DNA of 64,000 bases from Streptomyces humicola (GCF_024436035.1 NZ_JANFNG010000002.1:496001-560000); one strand, 5' to 3'; shown: positions 16,624 through 25,453, counted from the first letter of the stretch. Made by a program: numbers and translations. Notes: generated by a model from the sequence alone, not told the origin.

Positions 16624-17288
16624 GACCGCCTCCCTGTGGCGAGAAGTCCGGTGAGGGCGAGCAGGACGGGCAGCCCGGGAGGCAGGACCGGTGTGGCGGC
16701 GAGGGCGACGGCGGCGCCGGCCAATGCGGCGCGCCGGGTCCCGGCATCCCGCAACGTCGGCACGACCAGGGCGAGGAGCACTGCCGGGTAGGCCGCGTCG
16801 AGGCCGAACGCGCCGGTGTCCCCCAGCGCCTTCCCGGCGAGGGCCCCGGCCGCGACACAGACGTTCCACGTGGCGTACAGGCTCAGCCCGCAGGTCCAGA
16901 AGGCCGCCCTGCGGCGGGCCGGGTCCGGCTGGGCGAGCGCGAAGGCAGCGGTCTCGTCGGTGACCAGGTGGGCGCCGCACAGCCGGGTCAGCGGGCGCTT
17001 GCCCAGTACGTCGGCGACGGCGAGGCTGAACGGCACGGTCCGCGTGTTGAGCAGCAGCGGGGTCGCGACGGCGGCGATGGGACCGCCACCCGCGAGCGCG
17101 ACGCCGACCGCACTGAACTGGGAGGCGCCGGCGAAGACGACGAGGGACATCACCACGGGCAGCCACACCGGCAGCCCGCCGGCGACCGCGAGGGCGCCGA
17201 AGGAGACCCCGACCACCCCGTCGGCGAGACAGACCAGGGCAACATCGCGCAGCAGACGGTGGCCGGCTGTTCGGAAGAGCGAACGCAT
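16620..17288 (-). CDS. azlC: Branched-chain amino acid exporter large subunit AzlC
   Basis: A 222-residue membrane protein of the AzlC/BrnF family with about five hydrophobic segments. The characteristic segments are GVSFGALAV, VMSLVVFAGASQFSAVGVAL, LLLNTRTVPFSLAVA and HLVTDETAAFAL. Together with AzlD it exports branched-chain amino acids. ATG is at 17288; upstream sequence is fairly AT-rich for this window (TGTTTTCTACATT) and probably contains the promoter. The specific substrate is inferred from the family only. No Lrp regulator lies directly beside it, unlike the brnFE locus of corynebacteria. Confidence 0.92.
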   Translation of the reverse strand: MRSLFRTAGHRLLRDVALVCLADGVVGVSFGALAVAGGLPVWLPVVMSLVVFAGASQFSAVGVALAGGGPIAAVATPLLLNTRTVPFSLAVADVLGKRPLTRLCGAHLVTDETAAFALAQPDPARRRAAFWTCGLSLYATWNVCVAAGALAGKALGDTGAFGLDAAYPAVLLALVVPTLRDAGTRRAALAGAAVALAATPVLPPGLPVLLALTGLLATGRRS

Positions 17289-17342
17289 GTTTTCTACATT
17301 GGACGGCGGCCCGCGTGTTCGTCAAGGCGAACAGTCGGCCTC

Positions 17343-18095
17343 TCAGAACGAACAGGCATGGGTGGATGCCCAGGGCTGATCCGTGCCCGTCCCGGCCCAC
17401 CTGAGGAGGCTGCATCCCACCGTTCCGCCACTGCCCGTGCCGCAGAGCAGCACGACGTCACCCTCGCCGAGCAGTCCGCGGCGGCTGACACGGTCCAAGG
17501 CCACCGGCACGTACGCCGCGCCCTCGCCGCCTGCGTCCGCTCCCTCCTGGCCCGCTCCCGCCTCGGCAAGCAGATGCCGCACCGCCCCCGCCGTCACCCC
17601 CGCGCGGCTCAGCACGTCGTTCACCGCGGCGCCGATGCCGCCGCCGGTCAGCAGGCTGGTCGAGATCGTCCCCCGGCCCCGCGGGACAGGGCCGAGCACC
17701 ACCGCTCCCGCACCCGCACCCACGCCGACGACCAGCGCGCATGCTCCCGCAGCCTCTCCTCGCAGCAGGCCCTCGGCCATGGTGAGGGCGCGGACGAAGC
17801 CGCCGTACTCCGCGTCGGCATCGAAGGCGGCGGCACGGTCGGCGCCGGTCAGACGCCGTACGAGTGCCGCGACACCGTGTTGCGGACGCCCGTGGGCGCA
17901 GCCCGCGACCACCACATGGCTCAGTTGCTCCGGGGCCACTCCGGCGGAGTCGAGAGCCCGCCTCGCCGCGGCCGCTGCGAGCCCCTGTGCGGAGCTGCGG
18001 TCCACGCCGCCGCGCTGCCGCGGGATGGCGGCGGGCACGACGCCGGGCAGGCAGGAACCGGTACCGATGATCCCAACGCACTGGAGTCCGTTCAT
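17343..18095 (-). CDS. KAS III-like protein lacking catalytic residues
   Basis: A 250-residue protein with a ketoacyl-ACP synthase III (FabH-like) fold, shorter than the usual 320-340. Recognisable segments are IIGTGSCLPGVVPAA at the start, QGLAAAAARRALDSAGVAPEQLSHVVVAG, AFDADAEYGGFVRAL, the glycine-rich GAGAGAVVLGPV, and the C-terminal GDVVLLCGTGSGGTVGCSLLRW. In active enzymes the third segment carries the nucleophilic Cys (AACSGF); here that place is Glu. The usual HQAN histidine and GNTSAAS asparagine segments are also absent. It therefore cannot work as an ordinary synthase and may be a partner, regulator or decaying gene. ATG with AGGAGGG upstream; codon use is normal. Confidence 0.75.
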   Translation of the reverse strand: MNGLQCVGIIGTGSCLPGVVPAAIPRQRGGVDRSSAQGLAAAAARRALDSAGVAPEQLSHVVVAGCAHGRPQHGVAALVRRLTGADRAAAFDADAEYGGFVRALTMAEGLLRGEAAGACALVVGVGAGAGAVVLGPVPRGRGTISTSLLTGGGIGAAVNDVLSRAGVTAGAVRHLLAEAGAGQEGADAGGEGAAYVPVALDRVSRRGLLGEGDVVLLCGTGSGGTVGCSLLRWAGTGTDQPWASTHACSF

Positions 18096-18147
18096 GATCC
18101 TCGATCCCTCCTCACCAGCTCATCGGGATCATCGTGCCGCCGGGAAG

Positions 18148-18174
18148 CTGAAGCCACGCTGAAGCGACCTGAAG
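18148..18174. promoter_or_regulatory. Triple CTGAAG direct repeat
   Basis: CTGAAG occurs at 18148-18153, 18159-18164 and 18169-18174 (periods 11 and 10 bp), followed by the inverted CTTCAAG at 18180-18186. Direct repeats with helical-turn spacing are the usual binding pattern of OmpR/PhoB-type response regulators. The site lies 53 bp upstream of the KAS III-like gene and about 160 bp upstream of the divergent GH59 gene. Confidence 0.5.
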
Positions 18175-18273
18175 GACGGCTTCAAGAATCTCGTCGGTCC
18201 GGGCGACCTCGTCCCCCGCTATTGACGCCCCGTCACCGCCTGCATACTGTCATTTTCTGGTTGTTTGAGTTTG

Positions 18274-18309
18274 GTAAGCGCGCACGTGCAAACAGTCCAA
18301 AACGCTTAC
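18274..18309 (+). promoter_or_regulatory. Inverted-repeat operator candidate upstream of the GH59 gene
   Basis: GTAAGCG (18274-18280) and CGCTTAC (18303-18309) form an inverted repeat 22 bp apart, 23 bp ahead of the GH59 start codon. The left arm sits in an AT-rich tract with repeated GTTTGA-like words. This local drop in GC and the symmetry suggest a promoter with a carbohydrate-responsive operator. The regulator is not in the window. Confidence 0.4.
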
Positions 18310-18331
18310 GCTCAGGGAAGGTTGGCTCCCG

Positions 18332-20788
18332 ATGCGGGACACCACGCTTCGCAGTAGCAGACCCCCGGCCGCGCTCGCGGCCGTACTCGCGCTCCTCCTG
18401 GGCCTGTTTTGGACCCAGCAGGCCGCCCCCGCCCACGCGGCCCCCGCCACCACCGCGATCACCGTGGACGGCAAGGGCACCGGCCGCACCTTCGACGGGA
18501 TCGGTGCCATCAGCGGCGGCGGGGGCAACTCCCGGCTGCTGATCGACTACCCCGAGCCGGAACGCAGCCAGATCCTGGACTATCTCTTCAAGCCCGGGTA
18601 CGGGGCGTCGCTGCAGATCCTCAAGGTGGAGATCGGCGGCGACACCAACTCCACGGACGGCGCCGAGTCCAGCTACCAGCACGCCAAGGGGACGGTCGAC
18701 TGCAACACCGGCTACGAGTGGTGGCTGATGGGGCAGGCCAAGGCCCGCAACCCGCACATCAAGCTGTACGGGCTCGCCTGGGGCGCACCCGGCTGGGTCT
18801 CCGACGGCACCGGGGACAACTTCTTCACCAGTGACGCCGTCAACTACCTGATGGGCTGGCTCGGTTGCGCCCGCAGCCACGGCCTGACCATCGACTACCT
18901 CGGCGGCTGGAACGAACGCGGCTACAACAAATCCTGGTACGAGAACCTGCACGCCACCCTCGCCGCCGACGGGTACCACCACACCCAGGTGGTCGGCGCC
19001 GACTCCGGCTGGGACGTGGCCACCGCCATGCGCAGCGACCCCGCGTTCGACAACTCCGTCGACATCATCGGCACGCACTACCCGTGCAGCTACATGTCGG
19101 CGATGACGAGTTGCTCCACCACCTCCGACGCACTCGCCACCGGCAAGCAACTGTGGGCGAGCGAGAACGGCTCGGAGGACTACGACACCGGCGGCGCGCC
19201 CATGGCCCGGGCGATCAACCGCGGCTACCTCGACGCGAAGATGTCCGCCTACATCAACTGGCCCCTGATCGCCGCGATCTACCCCAACCTTCCGTACAAC
19301 ACCATGGGCCTGATGACCGCCACCCAGCCCTGGTCCGGCACCTACAGCGTGGGCAAGAGCCTGTGGGCGGCAGCGCAGACGACCCAGTTCACCGACCCCG
19401 GGTGGAGCTACATCGACACGGCGAGCGGTTATCTCGGCGGGGATCGCACCAACGGCAGCTACGTCAGCTATCAGGCGCCGCATTCGACGGCCTGGAGCAC
19501 CGTGCTGGAGACGCTGGACGCCACCGCACCGCAGACCGTCACCTTCAAGGTCACCGGCGGGCTGCCGGGCGGCGCTCTGCACGTCTGGTCCAGCGATTTC
19601 GCATCCAACGACCAGAGCGACTACATGGTGCGGCAGCCCGATCTGACGGCAAGCGGAGGCACGTACTCCCTGACGGTGCAGCCCGGCCGCGTCTACACCG
19701 TGACCACCGTGCGCGGCGGCGGCGCGGGAACCGCGAAGCCACCGGCGCGCGGTGTGCTGAAACTTCCCTACGCCGACAGCTTCGACAGTGTGCCGATCGG
19801 CGGCGAGGCGCCTCTCCTCGCCGACCAGCAGGGCTCGTTCGAGGCAGTGCGCTGCGGCGGCGGCCGGCCCGGCACCTGCATCCAGCAGATGGCACCGTCC
19901 TCACCCGTCACCTGGGACAACACCTCCGATCCGTACGCGACCCTGGGCGATCTGGGGTGGGCCAACTACACGGTTTCCGTCGACACCCGGCTCACCCAGG
20001 ACGGCGCGGTGCAGCTGCTCGGCAGGGTCGGCACCCAGCAGGGCTTCTCTCCCGCCGGCATCGACGCCTACTACCTGACGCTCTCGCACGACGGGTCGTG
20101 GGCGATCCAGCGCAACACCACCTCGCACACCGTCACCACGCTGGCCTCCGGGACGCTCCCCGCGGCGGCGGGAGACGGCTGGCACCGGCTGTCACTCACC
20201 TTCGACTCCACCGCGATCACCGCGTCCGTCGACGGCACGCAGGTGGGCAGCGTCACTGACGGTTCGTACGCCTCCGGACAGGTCGGCATCGGCACCTCGG
20301 GGTATGTGCAGGCGCAGTTCGACAACCTGAGCATCACTCCGGGCCCCGAGCAGAGCTACGCGGGCACGTACAGGCTGGTCAACCGCAACAGCGGCAAGGT
20401 GCTCGACGTGGCGAACCAGCTGGCCGCCGACGGCTCGGCCGTCGACCAGTGGAGCGACAACGGCGGCGCCAACCAGCAGTGGACGGTGCAGCCCACCGGC
20501 GACGGCTACTACCGCCTCGTCGGCGTGCAGAGCGGCAAGGCGCTGGAGGTCCCGCAGGCCGATCCGAACGAGGGCACCCAGCTGGACATCCGCGCCGCCT
20601 CCGCCGGTGACGTCGCGCAGGAGTGGCGGGTCGTGCCGTCCGGGGGCGGCTACGCCACCGTCGAAAACCGCGCCACGGGCATGCTCGCCGACGTCAACGG
20701 CCAGTCCACCGCCGACGGCGCCAAGGTGATCGAATGGCCCGCGAACGGTGGGGCCAACCAGCAGTGGGAGCTGGTGCCCGTGGGCTGA
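18332..20788 (+). CDS. Secreted GH59 galactocerebrosidase-like enzyme with ricin-type lectin domain
   Basis: An 818-residue secreted glycoside hydrolase. A signal peptide (AALAAVLALLLGLFWTQQAAPAHA) precedes a GH59 barrel whose first block (TFDGIGAISGGGGNSRLL, then YPEPERSQILDYLFKP) closely resembles animal galactocerebrosidase. The acid/base Glu is probably in GGWNERGYN and the nucleophile Glu in LWASENGSEDY. After a beta-sandwich and a LamG-like domain (about 490-670), residues 680-818 form a ricin-B/CBM13 trefoil with repeated NQQW motifs. GH59 enzymes remove beta-galactose from galactosides or galactolipids; the true substrate is unknown. GGGAAGG lies about ten bases before the ATG. An upstream inverted repeat suggests sugar control. 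Confidence 0.92.
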   Translation: MRDTTLRSSRPPAALAAVLALLLGLFWTQQAAPAHAAPATTAITVDGKGTGRTFDGIGAISGGGGNSRLLIDYPEPERSQILDYLFKPGYGASLQILKVEIGGDTNSTDGAESSYQHAKGTVDCNTGYEWWLMGQAKARNPHIKLYGLAWGAPGWVSDGTGDNFFTSDAVNYLMGWLGCARSHGLTIDYLGGWNERGYNKSWYENLHATLAADGYHHTQVVGADSGWDVATAMRSDPAFDNSVDIIGTHYPCSYMSAMTSCSTTSDALATGKQLWASENGSEDYDTGGAPMARAINRGYLDAKMSAYINWPLIAAIYPNLPYNTMGLMTATQPWSGTYSVGKSLWAAAQTTQFTDPGWSYIDTASGYLGGDRTNGSYVSYQAPHSTAWSTVLETLDATAPQTVTFKVTGGLPGGALHVWSSDFASNDQSDYMVRQPDLTASGGTYSLTVQPGRVYTVTTVRGGGAGTAKPPARGVLKLPYADSFDSVPIGGEAPLLADQQGSFEAVRCGGGRPGTCIQQMAPSSPVTWDNTSDPYATLGDLGWANYTVSVDTRLTQDGAVQLLGRVGTQQGFSPAGIDAYYLTLSHDGSWAIQRNTTSHTVTTLASGTLPAAAGDGWHRLSLTFDSTAITASVDGTQVGSVTDGSYASGQVGIGTSGYVQAQFDNLSITPGPEQSYAGTYRLVNRNSGKVLDVANQLAADGSAVDQWSDNGGANQQWTVQPTGDGYYRLVGVQSGKALEVPQADPNEGTQLDIRAASAGDVAQEWRVVPSGGGYATVENRATGMLADVNGQSTADGAKVIEWPANGGANQQWELVPVG

Positions 20789-20809
20789 CCGTCAGCGGGT
20801 TCCTGCATC

Positions 20810-20862
20810 GCGCAGTCGTGGGCGGCCCAGAACGCCGATCACCGTCCCGCCCGCGACTGCGC
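20810..20862. terminator. Bidirectional terminator between GH59 and SCO1 genes
   Basis: A 16-bp inverted repeat (20810-20825 with 20847-20862, one G-U pair on the plus strand) lies between two convergent genes. No T tract follows, which is common for actinobacterial terminators. Confidence 0.65.
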
Positions 20863-20900
20863 AGCCTCGCACCCGGCGATCCGCACAGAGCGGGAGCGGA

Positions 20901-21746
20901 TCATGAGCCGGACGGCGGTCCGATCGTGCGCTGCAGCAGCCAGCCGAGCGTCTGCAGCGCGTCCGACACGGTCCAGGAGCCGTCCTGGGGTTGCTGCAGG
21001 TTCCGCAGACCGTCGGAGTCCAGGAATCCCTGCATGGTCGCGGGCAGTCGGGTCCCCGCGGCCACATGAGCAGCGCCGTTGATGACGAACCGCTCGTTGT
21101 CGCGGCTGTCGAGGAAGAAGATCTCGTCCGCGTGGTCGATGTCGTACGTCAGGGGCTGGCCGGTGCGCCAGTTCTTCGCCGGCGGCGAGCCTTCCGGCAC
21201 CTTCTGGTACCAGACACCGAAGTACTTCCAGAGCTTGGCGACGTCGGCCGAAGTGCCGGTCAGCGCCTCCCAGTTGGCCGGGGTCGGTGCGTACTGCCGC
21301 CGGTAGGCCGCGAGCTGCGCGGGGGTGTCACGTTCCGGGTCGACGGTGATCGTCAGGAACTCGACATCGGCTCCCTCATGGGCCTGGTCCACGGCGTGCG
21401 CGGTCTGCACCAGATTCGCCGTGTCGAGCGGACAGGTCTCCTGGCACAGGGTCATCGAATCGGAGATCATCAGCACCTTGCCGCGGAAGGCCGCCAGGTC
21501 GGTCTGCCTGCCGTCCTGGTCGGTCACCGGCAGGTGCGAGATGTCCGCGGGAATCGCTCCGTCGATCTGTGTTCCGACGCTGGACGACGGCGCCGGCACG
21601 CCGCTGCTGCCGGCACCGCCACCGGATCCGCATCCGGCGGTCAGGGCCGCCAGGGCCACGGCGACCGTGGCTACGCCGAGGCGGGACGTCCACCGGGCGG
21701 CCTTCGTTGCTGGTTCCCCGGGGATGCGGGCTCGACGGCTCAACAC
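20901..21746 (-). CDS. SCO1/SenC-family copper chaperone lipoprotein
   Basis: A 281-residue lipoprotein with a thioredoxin-like fold that would deliver copper to the CuA site of cytochrome c oxidase on the outer face of the membrane. Residues 1-40 are a lipoprotein signal with lipobox LTAGC. The copper-binding CxxxC is in SMTLCQETCPLD near residue 103 and the distal histidine in YDIDHADEIFF. The segment FLTITVDPERDTPAQLAAY is typical of the family. The GTG start has GGAG eight bases upstream. It is separated from the upstream C39-like peptidase by 260 bp. No cytochrome oxidase gene lies nearby. Confidence 0.9.
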   Translation of the reverse strand: MLSRRARIPGEPATKAARWTSRLGVATVAVALAALTAGCGSGGGAGSSGVPAPSSSVGTQIDGAIPADISHLPVTDQDGRQTDLAAFRGKVLMISDSMTLCQETCPLDTANLVQTAHAVDQAHEGADVEFLTITVDPERDTPAQLAAYRRQYAPTPANWEALTGTSADVAKLWKYFGVWYQKVPEGSPPAKNWRTGQPLTYDIDHADEIFFLDSRDNERFVINGAAHVAAGTRLPATMQGFLDSDGLRNLQQPQDGSWTVSDALQTLGWLLQRTIGPPSGS

Positions 21747-22006
21747 GATTCATCTCCGCTGCACGGGAATGCGGCCTTCAGGCGCTTTCGGTACCAGGCC
21801 ACGGTAGCCGCGGCGTGAGACCGGATCACCACGGGGGTGCAGGGCGCCGCCCAGCCGGCGGGCCGGTCGGCGGGTTCGGCGCTGCGCGGGTATCGCGCCG
21901 CCCTCGGCGTCGTCTGTCCATATGCCGGTGTCCACGGGGTTCCTCGGTGGCGGGCGTCGGGCGGCTGGCGTCTGGCGGGGTGGTGCCGGTGCAGCAGGCG
22001 GCCCGG

Positions 22007-23425
22007 TCAGCGGATGCCCACCTCGCGCAGGGCGCGCCGCTGCTCCGGGGTGGCGTCGGTGGGCCAGTAGACGTACACCACGCCCCCCGAGCCGCTCGCG
22101 ACCTTGCCCTTGGCGTCGTACCGCTTCGTCCTCAGCCAGATCGTTTCGAACTCGTGTCGCTTGTAAACACGTCGGACCGCCGCATCGTCCCGGCTCGCGG
22201 GGTCGTTGGCGATCACATCGCCGTCCCGGGTGAATCCGATGACGCACATCAGGTGCCCCGCCGTGCCGTAGCCTGCGCCGTCGAGCTCCGAGGCGAGGAA
22301 GGACTGGGACGTTATCACCGGGACGCCGTGCTTGATCAGATGTTCGACGTCGTGGAGCGAGTGCAGGCGGGTGATCACCGACTCCATGCCGTGGTAGGTC
22401 GCGGCGTATGCGGCGTTGAACGGCCAGTTGCCGCACCCCTGGTACTGGTAGTCGTAGGTGAGGCGGGCCGCCTGGTCGACCTGCGGGTCGGCATAGGACG
22501 GATCGACCCAGGCGAGCTGGGCGGGCGTTGGCTTGCGCCCCCAGTACTCGATGACCATCTCGGACGAGGTGGGGCTGCACCAGGCCTCGCCGCCGTTGTC
22601 GTACTCCGGGTACTGGCCCTTGTGGAGCTCCTGCGAGTAACGCGGGACGCCGAGTTCGACGCCCGATGCCTCACCCGGCCGGGACGCGGGGACGGTGAAG
22701 CGGTCGGGGATCGCCGAGGCCATCGCGCCGATCCGCCAGACGACCGGCGTCAGGCGCGTGCCGGGCCTGCGGAACAGGGTCAGCCGAAGCCGGTAGGACC
22801 TAAGGCGCAGTCCGCTCGCGGCGTCGTCGATGGCGAAGGTGTCGGTGGAGATGGCGCTTCGCCCGTCGCCCTGGCCGTCGACCGACGTGCGCCTGATGTC
22901 GCGGTCGCCGTCTCCCGAGGTCCAACGGCCCATGACATACCAGGGGGTCGGTGAACCGTCGTTGTACTCACCGCACAACTCCGCCTGGATCCAGGTGGAT
23001 TCGGGGGTGCAAACGTTCCAGGAGGCGACCAGTTCGGTGGCACCGAAGCTCACGGAGCGGACCGGGGAGGTCCAGGTGGCGTACTCCCAGGTCTCCGTCC
23101 TGCCGGTGTGCGGATCGGTGTACTCGGTGGTGCCGGCGGGCCGGTCGAGAACGATGCCGGGGCGGTCGCCGCGCACCGGGCCGGTGCCGTCGTGGATGCC
23201 CAGGCGCCAGTCGGAGTGCGAGGTCCAGGAGTGGTAGTCCACGGGAGCGGAGTCACGGTCGGTGTCGGTGTCGGTGTCGGTGCCGGTACCTGCGTTGGTG
23301 CCTGCGTCGGCCGCGGTGCCCGCGCGGGGGTCTGCCGATGCCTGCGCGGCATTCACGCCGACGGCGGTGGTCGCGGTGGCGAGCGCGGCGGCCAGAACGG
23401 TGCGGCGCGCGGCGGGTGGTGTCAT
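22007..23425 (-). CDS. Secreted C39-like (papain-fold) peptidase
   Basis: A 472-residue secreted protein. The signal peptide contains a twin arginine (ARRTVLAAALATATTAVGV), suggesting Tat export. A linker with a TD-repeat leads to a beta-rich domain of about 200 residues. A C39-like cysteine peptidase domain follows, with Cys in GGEAWCSPTSSEM, His in GTAGHLMCVIGF and Asp in DVIANDPAS. C39_2 proteins of this type hydrolyse peptides outside the cell; no ABC transporter is attached, so it is not a bacteriocin-processing C39. The ATG at 23425 has GGGGGAA seven bases upstream. The M24 peptidase gene lies 32 bp upstream on the same strand. Confidence 0.85.
   Translation of the reverse strand: MTPPAARRTVLAAALATATTAVGVNAAQASADPRAGTAADAGTNAGTGTDTDTDTDRDSAPVDYHSWTSHSDWRLGIHDGTGPVRGDRPGIVLDRPAGTTEYTDPHTGRTETWEYATWTSPVRSVSFGATELVASWNVCTPESTWIQAELCGEYNDGSPTPWYVMGRWTSGDGDRDIRRTSVDGQGDGRSAISTDTFAIDDAASGLRLRSYRLRLTLFRRPGTRLTPVVWRIGAMASAIPDRFTVPASRPGEASGVELGVPRYSQELHKGQYPEYDNGGEAWCSPTSSEMVIEYWGRKPTPAQLAWVDPSYADPQVDQAARLTYDYQYQGCGNWPFNAAYAATYHGMESVITRLHSLHDVEHLIKHGVPVITSQSFLASELDGAGYGTAGHLMCVIGFTRDGDVIANDPASRDDAAVRRVYKRHEFETIWLRTKRYDAKGKVASGSGGVVYVYWPTDATPEQRRALREVGIR
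23257..23288. repeat. Short tandem repeat inside the C39-like peptidase gene
   Basis: The six-base unit coding Thr-Asp is repeated several times in tandem, giving the protein the linker TDTDTDTDRD right after the signal peptide. Such a tract can vary in copy number by slippage. It is in frame and does not disturb the catalytic domain. Confidence 0.7.
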
Positions 23426-23457
23426 GGCGTTCCCCCTTGCTGTGGTGGACGTGACGG

Positions 23458-24627
23458 TCAGCCGGGCAGGACGACGAGCTCTCGTGCGGTGAGGTTGAGG
23501 CGTTCGCCGCCGTCCTCGGTGCACACGGCAATGTCCTCGATCCGCGCGCCGAAGCGCCCCGGGAGGTAGATGCCCGGCTCGATGGAGAAGGCCATGCCGG
23601 GTTCGAGGCGACGGTCGCTGCCGGCCACGATGTACGGCTCCTCATGCGTCTCCAGGCCGATGCCGTGCCCGGTGCGGTGGATGAAGTGCTCACCGTAGCC
23701 CGCCTCCTCGATGATGCGGCGGCCGACCGCGTCGAGCTCCTGCGAGGCCAGGCCAGGCCGCACCGCCTCGGTCTGGGCCTGCTGCGCCCGCTGCAGCACC
23801 TCGTAGAGCTCGCGGAAGTCGGGGCCGGGTTCGCCGACGGCGTAGGTGCGTGTGGAGTCCGAGCAGTACCCGTCCTCCGTGGTGCCGCCGATGTCCACGA
23901 CAACCGGGTCACCGCTGCGGATCACCCGGTCGCAGACCTCGTGGTGGGGGCTGGCGCCGTTCGGTCCCGAGGCGATGATGACGAAGTCGCATGTGACGTG
24001 GCCGGCTTGGACGATCGCGTCGGCCACGTCGCGGGCGACCTCCCGTTCGGTGCGCCCGGGGCGCAGCCACTCCCCGATCCTGCGGTGGACGCGGTCGATC
24101 GCCGAGGCGGCGCGGCGCAGCGCCTCGATCTCGGCAGCACTCTTGCGCACCCTCAACTCCCTGAGGACGTCACCTGCGAGGGACTGCTCGGCGTGCGGGA
24201 GCGCGGCCTTGAAGGCGAGGAGCTTCTCCGCCCACATGTGGTTGTCCACGGCGACCCGCCGCGCGGCCGGCGGCAGCCGCCCGGCGACGAGCGCGTACGG
24301 GTCGTCGGTCTCCTCCCAGCCGACGATCTCCAGACCGAGCGCGCCTGCCGGGGAGGCCTCGGCGGCGGGCTTCTCCAGGACGGGCACGACGAGCAGCGGA
24401 TCGGCCGCGGCCGGGACCACCAGGCAGGTGAGCCGCTCGAGGGGCAGTGCCTGGTAGCCGGCGAGGTAGCGCAGATCCGCGCCGGGCGAGATGAGGAGGG
24501 CGTCGAGCCCTGCGGCGGCAGCGGCACGGCGGGCCGCTTCGATGCGGTCGGCGGGGTAGAGCGGGTCGGCGGGGCCGGGAGCGGCCGACCCCTGGGAGTC
24601 CTGGGGAGAGACAGCGGTCACAGCCAT
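23458..24627 (-). CDS. M24-family Xaa-Pro aminopeptidase-like protein
   Basis: A 389-residue cytoplasmic metallopeptidase of the creatinase/aminopeptidase P group. The N-terminal half is the creatinase-like domain (RIEAARRAAAAAGLDALLI). The C-terminal pita-bread domain has all five metal ligands: Asp in VVVDIGG, Asp in GYCSDSTRT, His in GHGIGLETHE, Glu in FSIEPGIYL and Glu in ARIEDIAV. It would remove N-terminal residues before proline or cleave dipeptides. ATG at 24627 has no clear ribosome-binding sequence, so a leaderless message is possible. It is divergent from the small P-loop kinase-like gene. Confidence 0.92.
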   Translation of the reverse strand: MAVTAVSPQDSQGSAAPGPADPLYPADRIEAARRAAAAAGLDALLISPGADLRYLAGYQALPLERLTCLVVPAAADPLLVVPVLEKPAAEASPAGALGLEIVGWEETDDPYALVAGRLPPAARRVAVDNHMWAEKLLAFKAALPHAEQSLAGDVLRELRVRKSAAEIEALRRAASAIDRVHRRIGEWLRPGRTEREVARDVADAIVQAGHVTCDFVIIASGPNGASPHHEVCDRVIRSGDPVVVDIGGTTEDGYCSDSTRTYAVGEPGPDFRELYEVLQRAQQAQTEAVRPGLASQELDAVGRRIIEEAGYGEHFIHRTGHGIGLETHEEPYIVAGSDRRLEPGMAFSIEPGIYLPGRFGARIEDIAVCTEDGGERLNLTARELVVLPG

Positions 24628-24692
24628 ACGGTAGACGCCGCGGGGCCGGGGCGGACCCGTCGCGACGCAGGACGCGCCGTACTCTGATCACG

Positions 24693-25334
24693 ATGGACGT
24701 GCACACCTCCCCCGCATCGGATCTGCCGGATCTGCCGGACCTGCCGGATCCGTCTGCGCTGCTGCCGCTCGCCGAGCGGCTGCGGGCGCTGCCTCCGTCG
24801 TGCGGGCAGGTGCGCCTGGTGGCCGTGGACGGGCACGCGGGATCGGGCAAGACCACCTTCGCCCGGCTGCTGGCCCGGGCTCTCGGTGGCGCGCCCGTGG
24901 TGCACCTGGACGATCTCGCCACGCACGACGGCCTGTTCGCCTGGACCGCGGCCCTGCACGAACAGGTGCTCGAACCTCTGGAGCACGGCGAGGCGGGCCG
25001 GTACGCGGTCTACGACTGGACGGCGCGTCGGTTCGGGGCCGAGCCGCGCGAGGTGCCGTGCGCGCCGGTCGTCGTCGTGGAGGGGGTGGGCGCCGGCCGC
25101 CGCGCCGTCCGTCCTCGCCTGGCGGGGCTGCTGTGGATGGAGTTGGGGCGCGGGGCTGCCTGGGCGCGAGGGCTGCGACGGGACGGTCCGCAGCAGCAAG
25201 GTTTCTGGCAGGGGTGGATGCGCGCGGAGGAGGAGCACTTCGCGGCGGATCCTTCGCGGCCGTACGCCGACCTGCTGGTGCGGCAGGGGCGCGTCGGATA
25301 CGAGGTGCTTCCGGGGCCTGCGGTCCGGACCTGA
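24693..25334 (+). CDS. P-loop kinase-like protein (uridine kinase family)
   Basis: A 213-residue ATP-binding protein. The Walker A motif VDGHAGSGKTTFARLLA is near residue 45, followed by VVHLDDLATHDG, which resembles the substrate-binding DD/D segment of uridine and related kinases. VVVVEGVGAGRRAVRP is the family's third strand. The substrate is not clear; proteins of this type are annotated as uridine kinase-like in actinomycetes without biochemical proof. The N-terminus has short repeats of LPDLPD. The ATG has a TACTCT -10-like hexamer ending eight bases upstream and no ribosome-binding site, consistent with a leaderless transcript. Confidence 0.8.
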   Translation: MDVHTSPASDLPDLPDLPDPSALLPLAERLRALPPSCGQVRLVAVDGHAGSGKTTFARLLARALGGAPVVHLDDLATHDGLFAWTAALHEQVLEPLEHGEAGRYAVYDWTARRFGAEPREVPCAPVVVVEGVGAGRRAVRPRLAGLLWMELGRGAAWARGLRRDGPQQQGFWQGWMRAEEEHFAADPSRPYADLLVRQGRVGYEVLPGPAVRT

Positions 25335-25453
25335 ACCGGCCGCGGCTTCACCGAGCGTGAGGATCCGCCGCCGGCGCTGTGACAATCGCTCCGGCCTCTC
25401 GCCGTTCTCCCGTTGTGACTTTCCACAACTGCAATTCAGTGCGCGAACCCGGC

